Below are positions 45,392 through 53,966 of a DNA stretch of 64,000 nucleotides, piece by piece (position 1 is the stretch's first letter; every line of letters begins with the position of its first letter). The position numbers and the translations under genes are program-made. The notes below the pieces were generated by a model. That model saw only the letters and a program-made list of their open reading frames with translations. It made no database searches and was not told the origin of the DNA. Origin of the DNA: a virus; the IMG/VR virus record IMGVR_UViG_3300036985_002246, positions 62,001-126,000 of that record; one strand, written 5' to 3'.

Positions 45392-46063
45392 TTGAAGCCC
45401 GAAGGACAGATCAAGCACAAGCTCGCCCAGGTCCGGTTCCGGCACCTGAAGCGTGAGACTCGCACGGGTCTGTCCAGGCGTTCAGGCAACTGCAAGTTCA
45501 ACGGCCTGATCGACCTCCCAGGACACGAGAACCTCGGGGTCTGCCTCCACAGTGCGGAAGACCCGGCCTGCTGGAACGGTGGCTCGTGCGACGACACGCT
45601 GGACGACCGGGCGTCTCGCTGCCCGCTCTTCGAGACGCTGAACACGAAGGAGTCGATCCGGGACGAGTTCGACTCCTTCCTGGAGAAGGCTGACCGGGCG
45701 CACATTGCCGAGAGGTACCCGGACATGGCGGCGCTCCTCTGGGTGCTCGACCTCGACAAGCCCGGCGACCTGCCTGAGGAGGACGAGAGCGAGCTTGAGG
45801 GCGTGCAACCCACGACCCCCCAGCCAGAGGCTGAGCCGACGCCAGAGGTGGCCCCACAGCCTCCGGCGGCTGAGCCTGCCCCCGCTGCTGCGGAACCGGT
45901 CCCCGAAGAGCTTGCTGAGCCTCAGGCTGCCGTCGAGCCCTGGTCGGCGATCCCTACCCCCGTGCCACCCCCGTCTGAAGACCTGCCCGTGCTCAGGTCA
46001 GGGCTCCTGGGGAGCCTGGTCACCCTTTGGGCGCTGGTCATGAGGTTCTTCCGTCATGGGTGA
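45392..46063 (+). CDS. tail-anchored Pro-rich membrane protein, 223 aa
   Basis: TTG start. Residues 1-90 form a small Cys-containing domain (GVCLHSAEDPACWNGGSCDD; RCPLFETL). Residues 135-200 are a Pro/Ala/Glu linker (PEAEPTPEVAPQPPAAEPAP). The C-terminus is one membrane segment (LLGSLVTLWALVMRFFRHG), so the N-domain should face the cytoplasm. Function unknown; it may tether something to the membrane. Overlaps the next gene by 8 nt. Confidence 0.6.
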   Translation: MKPEGQIKHKLAQVRFRHLKRETRTGLSRRSGNCKFNGLIDLPGHENLGVCLHSAEDPACWNGGSCDDTLDDRASRCPLFETLNTKESIRDEFDSFLEKADRAHIAERYPDMAALLWVLDLDKPGDLPEEDESELEGVQPTTPQPEAEPTPEVAPQPPAAEPAPAAAEPVPEELAEPQAAVEPWSAIPTPVPPPSEDLPVLRSGLLGSLVTLWALVMRFFRHG

Positions 46064-46580
46064 CCTCCTCCAACAGGTGCCCATGCTCCCGGCGGCGAAG
46101 AAGGTGCCGCTGCTGATTGAGATCCCCGTCAACGGGGAGGGCGCACCCTTCCTGATCAGCGGCCTGCGGGATTGGGTCTGGATCAAGGGCTCCAAGTCTG
46201 GGATCGTCCGGTCGGCGGTGCGCCCTGGGGGGATCCCAGCGGACATTTTCACCACCGTGACCCAGCAGGTCGCCGAGAAGGGGGCCTCCGCCAAGTGGGG
46301 AAACACCCTCCCGTTCTCCGACGAGGGCCTCAAGAAGGCTGCGGCGTACCTCAAATCCTACGGCCTCGACCAGGTTGAGGCGCTCGTTCCGGTGGGCTCC
46401 ACCCTTCAGGCACCGAAGGGCGTAAAGCTCTCCGAGTCAACATGGGTGTCGAGTGGCAGAGCAGTGGTAGTTCCATTGGACCGCACCTACCTGGGGCTGC
46501 TCGGGACGTTCGGCCCGGAGTACTACACCGTGGTGCTGCACAATCCGAGTCGCGGAATGGTGGTGTTGGGGGACTGGTGA
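46056..46580 (+). CDS. hypothetical protein, 174 aa
   Basis: Begins MGDLLQQVPMLPAAKKVPLL. Mixed alpha/beta (AAYLKSYGLDQVEALVPVGS). It contains an internal GCGTAAAGCT (46420), a promoter-like element that may be chance. The stop overlaps the primase GTG start. No family recognised; the position suggests a replication accessory role. Confidence 0.55.
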   Translation: MGDLLQQVPMLPAAKKVPLLIEIPVNGEGAPFLISGLRDWVWIKGSKSGIVRSAVRPGGIPADIFTTVTQQVAEKGASAKWGNTLPFSDEGLKKAAAYLKSYGLDQVEALVPVGSTLQAPKGVKLSESTWVSSGRAVVVPLDRTYLGLLGTFGPEYYTVVLHNPSRGMVVLGDW

Positions 46581-47302
46581 CACCGATCACTTCTTGGCTA
46601 GCAGAGCACCTCGCCTCCCTCTCACTCTCGGAAGAGGCTGAGGGGTACCTGCTAGGACGAGGCGCAACCCCGGAGGCGATCCAGCGGTTGGGGTTCGTGG
46701 AGTGGGAACCGGCCAAGACGGACTCCCCAAGCGCACAGTTCAGAACGAGGTACAAGCCTCGGGGTGACCTCCTGAAAGGGACGCTGGCGTACCCGCTCCG
46801 GTCCCCCACAGGGGACCTGATTGGGTTCGAGGCTCGCGGAATGAAGGAGAAGAAGATCTCCGAGTTCAGGACCCCCGAAGCCGAGTGGAACCCGGTGTTC
46901 GTCAACGCCCCAGAGGCGGCTCAGAAGCTCTGGAGCGGTGGGTCAATCTGGGTGACAGAGGGCGTGTTCGACGAACTCGCTCTGGAACTGGTCATTCCCG
47001 TCGAAGACGTGGCGATTGCGACGCTTCGGGCCGGTCTGTCGAAGCGCCATGTAGAGTTCATTTCCCGGCTCTGCCGAAATCGAGTCTACATGGTCTACGA
47101 CAACGACGAGACGGGGCGTAAGGCAACCCTGGGCTGGGAAGACGCGGTGACGGGGAAGTACAGGCCGGGGGCACTCAACCTGCTTCAGCGAGCAGGGCTC
47201 AGGGTCATTGACTTCCGGTATCGAGGCAAGGACCCCGGCGAGGTTTGGTCCTCGGGTGGGATCCATAAACTGCGGCAGGCGTTTCTAGGAGAGCAAAGAT
47301 GA
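46577..47302 (+). CDS. dnaG: DnaG-type TOPRIM primase domain protein, 241 aa
   Basis: GTG 46577 overlaps the previous stop (GTGA). Residues 1-110 resemble the DnaG catalytic N-part (LLGRGATPEAIQRLGFVEWE; LAYPLRSPTGDLIGFEARGM). TOPRIM residues are E in SIWVTEGVFDELAL, DxD in YMVYDNDETGRKA, and YRGKDPGEVW. No N-terminal zinc finger and no helicase-binding domain, so shorter than bacterial DnaG. It would make RNA primers for lagging-strand synthesis, perhaps with a partner elsewhere in the genome. Confidence 0.85.
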   Translation: MTPITSWLAEHLASLSLSEEAEGYLLGRGATPEAIQRLGFVEWEPAKTDSPSAQFRTRYKPRGDLLKGTLAYPLRSPTGDLIGFEARGMKEKKISEFRTPEAEWNPVFVNAPEAAQKLWSGGSIWVTEGVFDELALELVIPVEDVAIATLRAGLSKRHVEFISRLCRNRVYMVYDNDETGRKATLGWEDAVTGKYRPGALNLLQRAGLRVIDFRYRGKDPGEVWSSGGIHKLRQAFLGEQR

Positions 47303-47838
47303 GCAACGACGTGTGGGAAGCAGGCAAGGACGTGATGGACGTTGTCCGTCACTACATAGCGAACTACCACCCGACCCTCGCGTCGGTGGACAAGGACATT
47401 GCTGTCCTCTTCCGCACCAAGGCGTCGAAGAAGGGCGGCCAGGTCGTCCTCGGTTCGAGCCGGAAGGCCCCCTCGATCCTGGAAGTGCTCGGGAAGGACA
47501 CCTACAAGTTCATTCTGGAGATCGCCTCCGACGAGTGGGTGCTCCTCTCCAACACCCAGCAGGGTGCTCTGATCGACCACCTCCTCTGCGCCTGCAAGGT
47601 CGAGGAGGACGAGAAGTCGGGCGACCTGAAGTTCTCGATCGCCCCTCCCGACGTGCAGTTCTACTGGGGCGAACTGGAGCGGAACGGCGACTGGCGTCCG
47701 CGTCCTCAGCAGGAGGACGGGGCGAGCATGGACCTCGAAGAAATGATCGGGGGCAAGACCGAGAGCAAGCCCGGCGCGAAGAAGGGCAAGAAGGCCCCGG
47801 CGACGGCGGACTCGTCGGACGACCCGCTGGACGAGTGA
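47299..47838 (+). CDS. phage metallopeptidase-fold protein with a degenerate active site, 179 aa
   Basis: ATGA overlap with the primase. The fold signature of the putative phage metallopeptidase group is visible: HYIANYHPTLASVDKDIAVL, YKFILEIASDEWVLLSNTQQ, then GALIDHLLCACKV. In active members the last motif reads DHELCHC-like; here the Glu and second His are replaced, so zinc catalysis is unlikely. The C-terminus is a Lys/Ala tail ending DSSDDPLDE. It may now be a binding protein. Confidence 0.65.
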   Translation: MSNDVWEAGKDVMDVVRHYIANYHPTLASVDKDIAVLFRTKASKKGGQVVLGSSRKAPSILEVLGKDTYKFILEIASDEWVLLSNTQQGALIDHLLCACKVEEDEKSGDLKFSIAPPDVQFYWGELERNGDWRPRPQQEDGASMDLEEMIGGKTESKPGAKKGKKAPATADSSDDPLDE

Positions 47839-47847
47839 GCGCCCGCT

Positions 47848-49221
47848 GTGGCACTCGACACGAAGCACCGCCCCCTCACCTATGACGGGGTGCTGGGGCA
47901 GGCGAGCACTGTTCAGATCCTCCGCCAGTACGTGAAGACGGGCTCGGGGTTCCACCAGTCGTACTTGTTCGCGGGTCCATGGGGCTCGGGCAAGACCACC
48001 CTGGGGCGAATCCTGGCCCGGTCCCTTCTCTGTTCCGCGCCGGTTGAGGGTGTGGCGTGCGACGCCTGCCTCTCGTGTCAGTCGATCCTGATCGGTGGCT
48101 CCTCGGAGAACTTCTTCGAGATCGACGCCGCCACGAACAGCGGCAAGGACTCGATCCGCAAGATCGTCGAGGAGATCCAGTACGCGACCTTCTCCGGCAA
48201 GCGTCGGATCTACCTCTTCGACGAGAGCCACCGGCTCACGCTCGACGCGCTCGACGCGCTGCTGAAGCCCATGGAGGACTGCGTTCCTGGGACGCAGGAC
48301 AAGACCCTCGTCTGCGTCTTCTGCACGACCGAGCCGGAGAAAATGAGGGCGACGATCCTCTCCCGGTGCGCTCCGGCCTTCGTGATCAAGCCCGTCACCC
48401 CCGACCAGATCGCCGAGCGTCTCGCTGCTGTCTGCGACATGGAGGGGATCCCCTACGAGAAGGACGCCCTCAAGCTGATCGGGGAACTGACCGAGTGCCA
48501 TATCCGCGACGCCCTCAAGGCGATCGAGGGGGTATCCATGCTCGGCCAGGTGAACCGGCTGAACGTGGCCAAGTACCTTCACCTGGACTCCCACCTCACC
48601 GTCCTCGAAATCCTGTCCATGCTCTTCGACGACCTCCCAGGTGCCCTCCGCAAGACCTCGGAGCTTCTGGCTTCCACCAGCCCGACCACTTGCTACGAGG
48701 CTCTGGCTGAAATGGCAATGCTGGCGTACAGGGCGGGGCTTGGGGCGGGGACAGCACCGAGCTACCTGGACGCACAGGTGGTTCAGGAGCTTGGGACGCG
48801 GGCGGGCGCGCACTTGCTCTCCTATGCAAGCAGGTTGTCGTCCCGTCCGGGCAGGCCCACGGCGTCAATGCTCTTGTGTGACCTGGCTCAGCTTCACCAG
48901 GAAGCAGTCTCCCCTACGGTTCAGGTGCTCCCTCAGATTGCACCAAAGCCCCCAACTTCGGTGCAGCGAGGTAACGTAAAGGCTGAAGACCAGCCAAGGG
49001 AGGTGGATCATGTATGGGTCCACCCCAGGGCTGTCAAACCCAACGATGAGCTTGCAAAGCCTCAGCCCCCAGCCAACCCCCACGGACTCCCGCCTCTGGA
49101 GTTCTTCAAGCTCGTCAAGCGACGAGCAGACGAACTGAAGGCGCAGCGGGATGGACGCACGGGACAAGATGACTTGGGTGGCCCTGGAGCTAACCAAGGC
49201 GGGGGAGCAGAAGGCGATTGA
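47848..49221 (+). CDS. dnaX: DNA polymerase III gamma/tau clamp-loader ATPase, 457 aa
   Basis: GTG start (MALDTKHRPLTYDGVLGQAS). Walker A starts at G43 (GPWGSGKTT). A four-Cys zinc module includes CDACLSC. Walker B is D125-E126-S-H. Sensor 1 is VCVFCTTEPE, with arginine finger ATILSRCAPAF. Residues 1-230 are the AAA+ core and 230-370 the collar. A Pro-rich tail follows. It loads the beta clamp with delta and delta'. The end overlaps the NusG-like gene by 71 nt in another frame. Confidence 0.9.
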   Translation: MALDTKHRPLTYDGVLGQASTVQILRQYVKTGSGFHQSYLFAGPWGSGKTTLGRILARSLLCSAPVEGVACDACLSCQSILIGGSSENFFEIDAATNSGKDSIRKIVEEIQYATFSGKRRIYLFDESHRLTLDALDALLKPMEDCVPGTQDKTLVCVFCTTEPEKMRATILSRCAPAFVIKPVTPDQIAERLAAVCDMEGIPYEKDALKLIGELTECHIRDALKAIEGVSMLGQVNRLNVAKYLHLDSHLTVLEILSMLFDDLPGALRKTSELLASTSPTTCYEALAEMAMLAYRAGLGAGTAPSYLDAQVVQELGTRAGAHLLSYASRLSSRPGRPTASMLLCDLAQLHQEAVSPTVQVLPQIAPKPPTSVQRGNVKAEDQPREVDHVWVHPRAVKPNDELAKPQPPANPHGLPPLEFFKLVKRRADELKAQRDGRTGQDDLGGPGANQGGGAEGD

Positions 49222-49756
49222 GAGCACTCTCGCGAGTGCCCTCCGCTCTGCCCTCAGCGTCACCGACGCCCACCCCCTCTTCGTCCCCTACGCCTCCTAC
49301 TCGAAGGGTGGTCGGTCGGTCTCAGTCCGCCTCATTGAGGGCTACGCCTTCGTGGCCTCCGGGTTGGTCGAGACGCGGTACTTCTCGCTAGAGCGGGGTC
49401 CGTTCGTGGAGCGGGTCATGTCTGCCAAGGGCGCACACAATATGCGCGTCCTTCAGACCGTCCCGGACGCACGGGTGCGGGCGATGATGGCCCAGTTGAG
49501 AGAGCAGGTAGCCGCCGACCTGGAGGTTGGGGCAGCCGTCAAGATCACGGGCGGGAACTACCTTCACCTGGAGGGGGTGATCGTAGATTTGACCGACGAC
49601 CGGGCTGCCGTTAGGATCCGATTGAGGTCCCTCGACGTGGTTGCGTTCCTCCCCAAGATTTTCATTGACGTGATTGCAGAGGGCGAGGAGGATGACGCAG
49701 GTAAGATTGACGCGCTCGACGTGGCGGTCGGCCCTGAGTTCATCCCGGAGGATTGA
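49151..49756 (+). CDS. NusG-like transcription factor with KOW domain, 201 aa
   Basis: Begins MDARDKMTWVALELTKAGEQ; ATG 49169 is an alternative start. Residues 8-110 have the NusG N-domain pattern (HPLFVPYASYSKGGRSVSVR; LIEGYAFVASGL). Residues about 125-165 are a KOW unit (GAAVKITGGNYLHLEGVIVD). NusG-type proteins bind RNA polymerase and change elongation or termination. A phage copy may act as an antitermination factor in this terminator-rich genome (inference). Confidence 0.75.
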   Translation: MDARDKMTWVALELTKAGEQKAIESTLASALRSALSVTDAHPLFVPYASYSKGGRSVSVRLIEGYAFVASGLVETRYFSLERGPFVERVMSAKGAHNMRVLQTVPDARVRAMMAQLREQVAADLEVGAAVKITGGNYLHLEGVIVDLTDDRAAVRIRLRSLDVVAFLPKIFIDVIAEGEEDDAGKIDALDVAVGPEFIPED

Positions 49757-49777
49757 GGGGCAATCTGAGGGGGTCCA

Positions 49778-50401
49778 ATGAAGAAGTCCAACCACAGCAC
49801 CGGTAGCCTCAGCAGCTTCCACAGGTCGTCGCTCGACCCGGACGCGGTCTTCTCTGAGGAGGACTCGCTCTCGTTCTTCGGCTCGGTCTTCACGGAGCCT
49901 GACGAGGACGACCTGAAGATGATGGAGAAGGTCCGCACCATGCTCGACCTGCTGCCTCCGGTGGAGGCCGACTTCGTCGAAATGTACTTCTTCCGCCATA
50001 TCAAGCAGACCGACATTGCCTCGATCTTCGGCGTCAGCCAGCCGACGGTCTGCTACCGGCTCTACCGGGCGATCGACCGGATCAAGTTCCTGCTGACCCT
50101 GCCAAAGGTGGACCTCGACGTAATGCGGGCGGACCTCTCGCGGTTCATGTCCGACCCCATGGACATTGACATTATGATGTTCATGTACGAGACGACCTGC
50201 CAATCCGAGTCCGCGAAGCGGCTGAAGGTCAGCCAGGGGCTGGTCCGGCACCGGTTCATTCGGTCGATCAAGAAGATGCAAGCGTTCGAGTCGATGCAGC
50301 TTTACAGCAACATTTTCTCAATGATTGCGAGCAACTTGAACATCATGCGCGAGGTCCGACGGCGGCGGACCTCCTCCCGCATAGATTGCGTGATCGACTG
50401 A
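49778..50401 (+). CDS. sigma-like transcription factor with two HTH units, 207 aa
   Basis: Begins MKKSNHSTGSLSSFHRSSLD. Residues 55-105 match sigma region 4 (LPPVEADFVEMYFFRHIKQT, DIASIFGVSQPTVCYRLYRA). A second HTH-like segment follows near residues 130-175 (QSESAKRLKVSQGLVRHRFI). Region 2 is not apparent. It could be a sigma-like or promoter-specific regulator paired with the NusG-like protein just upstream. The basic C-terminus (REVRRRRTSSR) suits DNA binding. Confidence 0.7.
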   Translation: MKKSNHSTGSLSSFHRSSLDPDAVFSEEDSLSFFGSVFTEPDEDDLKMMEKVRTMLDLLPPVEADFVEMYFFRHIKQTDIASIFGVSQPTVCYRLYRAIDRIKFLLTLPKVDLDVMRADLSRFMSDPMDIDIMMFMYETTCQSESAKRLKVSQGLVRHRFIRSIKKMQAFESMQLYSNIFSMIASNLNIMREVRRRRTSSRIDCVID

Positions 50402-50449
50402 CCCGGACGTTTTCCGCCCTATCCCTCGCAACGTGGGAGGGCTATCTGC

Positions 50450-50767
50450 GTGAAGTCTGAGGTCCGAATCGCCATGGTCCACACGGTCGCGAACCGGTGG
50501 CTCAACGAGGTCTCCCGTCAGGAGTACCGCTTCGCCGTCTTCCCAGGGTCTGGGAAGACAGAGGTGGACGTGCGCCTCCTCGCTGGGTGCCTTCGGTCGT
50601 GGAGGGACGGCAAGACGCGGATCGCGACCGTGAGCCCGATCCAGGACCTCGGGGTGAGCGAGTCCACCAACAACTCGATCGAGGTCTGGTCAACGGACTG
50701 CGACGGGCTCCGGAAGCTGTCCGCGTGGATGGAATCACGCGGCTTCGAGACGAACTTCATCTGGTAA
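50450..50767 (+). CDS. hypothetical protein, 105 aa
   Basis: GTG start with GGGAGGG 12 nt upstream. The body is small and alpha/beta (YRFAVFPGSGKTEVDVRLLA). GSGKT appears but in a context unlike a P-loop ATPase, and the protein is too short for one. Probably the first gene of the right-hand structural block. Confidence 0.5.
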   Translation: MKSEVRIAMVHTVANRWLNEVSRQEYRFAVFPGSGKTEVDVRLLAGCLRSWRDGKTRIATVSPIQDLGVSESTNNSIEVWSTDCDGLRKLSAWMESRGFETNFIW

Positions 50768-50776
50768 CCCCACGGC

Positions 50777-51205
50777 ATGGCACTCGAACGAGCCACTTTT
50801 GACTTCACCTACCGCTCCGGCTCAGCCGGGACGTACTACTACTTCACGATCTCGCAGGACCAGGCAGGCCGGATCTCCCTCAAGAATATCCAGACCCCCA
50901 CCGGTCGGATCATTGACTCCCAGACCGGCGTCCCCCAATCGGTCGTGGACGACATTGACCTCGCTATCCAGCAAGTGGAGAACTTCGTGGCCCAGACGAG
51001 CGCAGTGAACGGAAACCTCGCCTTCGTGGCCCAGACGAGCCTGAACGTCGCCTTCGCCGTCCCGTTCGCCGGGACGAACTACCGCGTCCAGCTTTCCCTC
51101 GCCGACTTCATTCCCGCTCGCGTGGTCAACAAGACCACGACCGGCTTCACCGTGGAGGTCGGGGTGACCTACACCGGGACCGTCGGGTACGACGTGTTCG
51201 TGTGA
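50777..51205 (+). CDS. tail or receptor-binding-like beta protein, 142 aa
   Basis: Begins MALERATFDFTYRSGSAGTY. The last 55 residues (VAFAVPFAGTNYRVQLSLAD; TTTGFTVEVGVTYTGTVGYD) match the beta-sandwich repeat found at the ends of many phage fibre and baseplate proteins. The 51645 product ends with the same unit. A host-contact or baseplate role is inferred. Confidence 0.6.
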   Translation: MALERATFDFTYRSGSAGTYYYFTISQDQAGRISLKNIQTPTGRIIDSQTGVPQSVVDDIDLAIQQVENFVAQTSAVNGNLAFVAQTSLNVAFAVPFAGTNYRVQLSLADFIPARVVNKTTTGFTVEVGVTYTGTVGYDVFV

Positions 51206-51648
51206 CCCCTATGGACCTGACCTTCACATTCTTCCGGGGCTCAGTGATCGTCTCCTCACCTGTTGGTGAGGAGGCACAGGAGGTCGTCCATGCCGACATT
51301 CCCTCCATGGCTCGGGAGCTTGGCAAGCACCTGAGGTACCTCGTCGTCCCGACGAATGTCCCCAAGCCCAAGGGGACCAAGGGCTTCAGCTTCCACTGGT
51401 CAAATGCTCAGAGGGCATGGGACGTGATCCCTGCCAACGACCCCACCTGGCGAACCGACGGGGCAGAGTTCCTGGTGTACTTCACGAAGAGCGCCCTGTC
51501 CCCGCTCAAGAAGCCCTGGTCGCTCAAGGAAATGGAGTACGTCGCAATGTCGCTCCCGGAGCACCCTGGGTTCGCCCAATCGTTTGAGGCGTCCAGGGTT
51601 GCGAGTGTGGCCCGCGTCGCTGCGAAGTACCTCGGGAGGTCGCTGTGA
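51202..51648 (+). CDS. hypothetical protein with C-terminal RVAAKYL motif, 148 aa
   Basis: GTG 51202 overlaps the previous stop; ATG 51211 is an alternative. A beta-rich N-half (LTFTFFRGSVIVSSPVGEEA) is followed by a Trp-containing segment. It ends ASRVASVARVAAKYLGRSL, a clear copy of the recurrent motif, here at the very C-terminus. No enzyme motif. Confidence 0.55.
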   Translation: MTPMDLTFTFFRGSVIVSSPVGEEAQEVVHADIPSMARELGKHLRYLVVPTNVPKPKGTKGFSFHWSNAQRAWDVIPANDPTWRTDGAEFLVYFTKSALSPLKKPWSLKEMEYVAMSLPEHPGFAQSFEASRVASVARVAAKYLGRSL

Positions 51649-52832
51649 CCCAGGCTCCCTTCCAGGCGGACGCCCTTCAGGTCGAGCCGGGCTCTGGGCA
51701 GACGCTCAAGGTCACGAGGGACGCGGCTACGGGCTCCCTGCGGTTCTGGGACGCCATGATCCCGCTGGGGATCAACCTCTCGGACCTTGCGAGCCTCAAC
51801 GCGATCACGGGCGTCCTCGTGGTCGGGCGGGCGGGGTCAGGGGCCAAGTACCTGACGATCCAGTCCGCGATCAACGCGATCCCGTCCACGGCGAGCGTGA
51901 CGAACCCGTACATGATCCTGTGCTTTCCGGGGATCTACCTGGAGAACCTGGTCATTGACAAGGACGGCGTGTCGATCGTCGGGGTCGGACCGGCCTCGAT
52001 CGTCGCCGTCTCGTCCACCCCGACGGTCACGATCCGAGCGGGCCTCCTGACGACGCCGCTCACGACCCTCTTCCAGGGCATGAAGATCCAGACCTCGTTC
52101 GCGGGCCTGGAGTGCGTGCTGGTTCAGGGTGGGCCGGGTTCTGCTGTCGCCAACGGCGGGATCGTCTTCAAGGACTGCAACCTCGCGGCGCTCGGGGCGG
52201 GCGGCTACACCGTCCGGGCGGACACCGTGAACTCGGTGGCCCTCTACAACTGCCGCACGGACGAGAGCGTGCCTACCGCCACGCAGAAGGTCACCCAGTG
52301 CGCGTCCTACCTCGTGTCGGGCGGCACCGTCCCCCCGACGCAGTTGGACTACGACACGGCGCTGCCACCCCCAGCAACGGCAGGGTCCACCTACTCGATC
52401 GAGGACGGTCGGACGGTCGGGGTGGTGCTCTCGACCCTGACGAACGCAGGCTCACTGAAGATCCTGAACTGCCTTTCAGTGGGTAACGTCACTCTCAATG
52501 GGAACCGCACGGGGCTCATTCAGTCCTCGACGGTCGGGAACCTCTCAATCGGAGGCACCTCGGCCATGACCCTCGTGTCCTCGAAGCGCGGGACAGCGGC
52601 TGGGACCGGGACCCTGAACGAGTCCGGGGTCACCGGGTCAGTGGACTTCGTGGCGAGCCTCTCGGAGGTCGTGACCTTCCCGGTCCCCCGGCCCAACGCC
52701 AACTACGCGGTGTTCCTCGACACAGGGGTCGCGGCGGCCTCCGCAGTCACCCTGAAGACGGCTGCCGGGTTCACGATCGCGTTCGGGGCTATACAGACCA
52801 CAACGGTGTACTGGACAATTTCGGGGACGTGA
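51645..52832 (+). CDS. pectin-lyase-like beta-helix virion protein, 395 aa
   Basis: GTG start overlapping the previous gene. Residues 65-300 begin with GAKYLTIQSAINAIPSTASV, the typical entry to a right-handed beta-helix, followed by irregular repeats (IVFKDCNLAALGAGGYTVRA). The C-terminal 60 residues (VTFPVPRPNANYAVFLDTGV) are the fibre-end beta unit shared with 50777. Probably a tail spike or fibre; no catalytic residues could be assigned. Confidence 0.7.
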   Translation: MTQAPFQADALQVEPGSGQTLKVTRDAATGSLRFWDAMIPLGINLSDLASLNAITGVLVVGRAGSGAKYLTIQSAINAIPSTASVTNPYMILCFPGIYLENLVIDKDGVSIVGVGPASIVAVSSTPTVTIRAGLLTTPLTTLFQGMKIQTSFAGLECVLVQGGPGSAVANGGIVFKDCNLAALGAGGYTVRADTVNSVALYNCRTDESVPTATQKVTQCASYLVSGGTVPPTQLDYDTALPPPATAGSTYSIEDGRTVGVVLSTLTNAGSLKILNCLSVGNVTLNGNRTGLIQSSTVGNLSIGGTSAMTLVSSKRGTAAGTGTLNESGVTGSVDFVASLSEVVTFPVPRPNANYAVFLDTGVAAASAVTLKTAAGFTIAFGAIQTTTVYWTISGT

Positions 52833-52839
52833 GGCTGAA

Positions 52840-53379
52840 GTGACTGACTTCTGGGACGAACTGACGCTCGGTATGCACAAGGAGGCTTCGCCTCTGGACC
52901 GCCACCTTGGCAGTCGTGTGCCCGCTGAGGGTGTTCGCAGCCTCACGGACAAGTTCCGGGCGGCCAACGCTCTGTCCCTGTCCCTGGCGGCTGGCACGAG
53001 GGTCACCTTCGCGAACAACCTCGGGGCAGTCCTCTCGTACCCGAACCCCCCAGACGGTGGGTCTGAGGGCACGATCGTCACCGTCCGGTGCGCGGCTGGG
53101 GACACGACCCACATGGACGGTCTCGTGTTCATGAAGTGGGACAGCGGGGCGTTCCTGCCGGTTCACCACGAGCACCTCCGACGCGCCTCGGACCGACGGA
53201 CGGCCTCCGCCTACACGATCCGAACCGCCTCCCTCGGCGACCTCACCGACTTCATGAAGTCGGCTGGTGACGACCTGATCCACAAGTCCACCAAGGACCT
53301 GTGGGCCGTGAAGCACGTCGGGAACGAGTACGTCATTGAGCGTCTCTTCGACGAGACCGGGACTCCGCTGAAGGTATGA
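52840..53379 (+). CDS. hypothetical virion-associated protein, 179 aa
   Basis: GTG start (MTDFWDELTLGMHKEASPLD). Residues 50-110 are beta-rich (GTIVTVRCAAGDTTHMDGLV). The last 40 residues (LIHKSTKDLWAVKHVGNEYV, IERLFDETGTPLKV) are a small conserved-looking domain seen in several phage proteins, though I cannot name it. Overlaps the next gene as ATGA. Confidence 0.55.
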   Translation: MTDFWDELTLGMHKEASPLDRHLGSRVPAEGVRSLTDKFRAANALSLSLAAGTRVTFANNLGAVLSYPNPPDGGSEGTIVTVRCAAGDTTHMDGLVFMKWDSGAFLPVHHEHLRRASDRRTASAYTIRTASLGDLTDFMKSAGDDLIHKSTKDLWAVKHVGNEYVIERLFDETGTPLKV

Positions 53380-53966
53380 CCAACAAGCGCAACGCCAGTG
53401 CTGAGCGGGTAGCCCGACGTGCAATGATCCGCACGGCGGGCGAGGTCCGTTTCATCAAGGACAAGTCCAACGACGCCTCCCAGTGGGCGTGGAACGACTC
53501 GGGTCCGCAGGAGCGGAAGATCAACCCGGACTTCGCCTTCAACCCGAAGAACACGAAGCCGCTTGCGAAGGTCATGCGCTCCACGAACGCGGCGCTCGGG
53601 CACGCCATGGCGGCCTACGGGGTCTTCACGAAGCTCAAGTCGGCGGACATTTCCCCCGACGGTGCCCTCGGCGGCAAGGGCTACATTCAGAAGATCGCCG
53701 AAATGCGTCGGGCGTACATGAACCTCGTCGAGGCTCTGTCGGCGCTCTCGGACACGCTCTACGACGAGATCCGGGCTCCCCACTGGGCCGCAGTCTCCCG
53801 CCAGGAAGACCCTGAGGAGCGGGAGGAGGTCGAGCAGATCGTCGAGGACGCTCTCGACATAAAGTCCGACCCCGAAGGCTGGGCCGAAGACCAAGAAGAG
53901 CAAATGGACGAGGACAGCGCGATCCTCACCAAGCGAGCGTCGCTCAGGCGCAACAGGGGTCGATGA
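53376..53966 (+). CDS. hypothetical protein, possible head-assembly factor, 196 aa
   Basis: Coupled to both neighbours by overlaps. Basic N-terminus (MTNKRNASAERVARRAMIRT), helical middle (KIAEMRRAYMNLVEALSALS), acidic region (EEREEVEQIVEDALDIKSDP), then a basic end. The arrangement recalls scaffold-like proteins but no family is recognised. The N-terminal SAERVARRAMIR is a loose match to the RVAARHL motif. Confidence 0.5.
   Translation: MTNKRNASAERVARRAMIRTAGEVRFIKDKSNDASQWAWNDSGPQERKINPDFAFNPKNTKPLAKVMRSTNAALGHAMAAYGVFTKLKSADISPDGALGGKGYIQKIAEMRRAYMNLVEALSALSDTLYDEIRAPHWAAVSRQEDPEEREEVEQIVEDALDIKSDPEGWAEDQEEQMDEDSAILTKRASLRRNRGR

Noticed and set aside
46415-46445. Promoter and separate start at ATG 46442
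   Set aside because: It lies inside the 46056 gene, and the frame from 46442 only becomes coding-like after GTG 46577, the better primase start.
50518-50560. P-loop ATPase from GSGKT in the 50450 gene
   Set aside because: The protein has 105 residues, no Walker B, and the surrounding strand-helix pattern is wrong.
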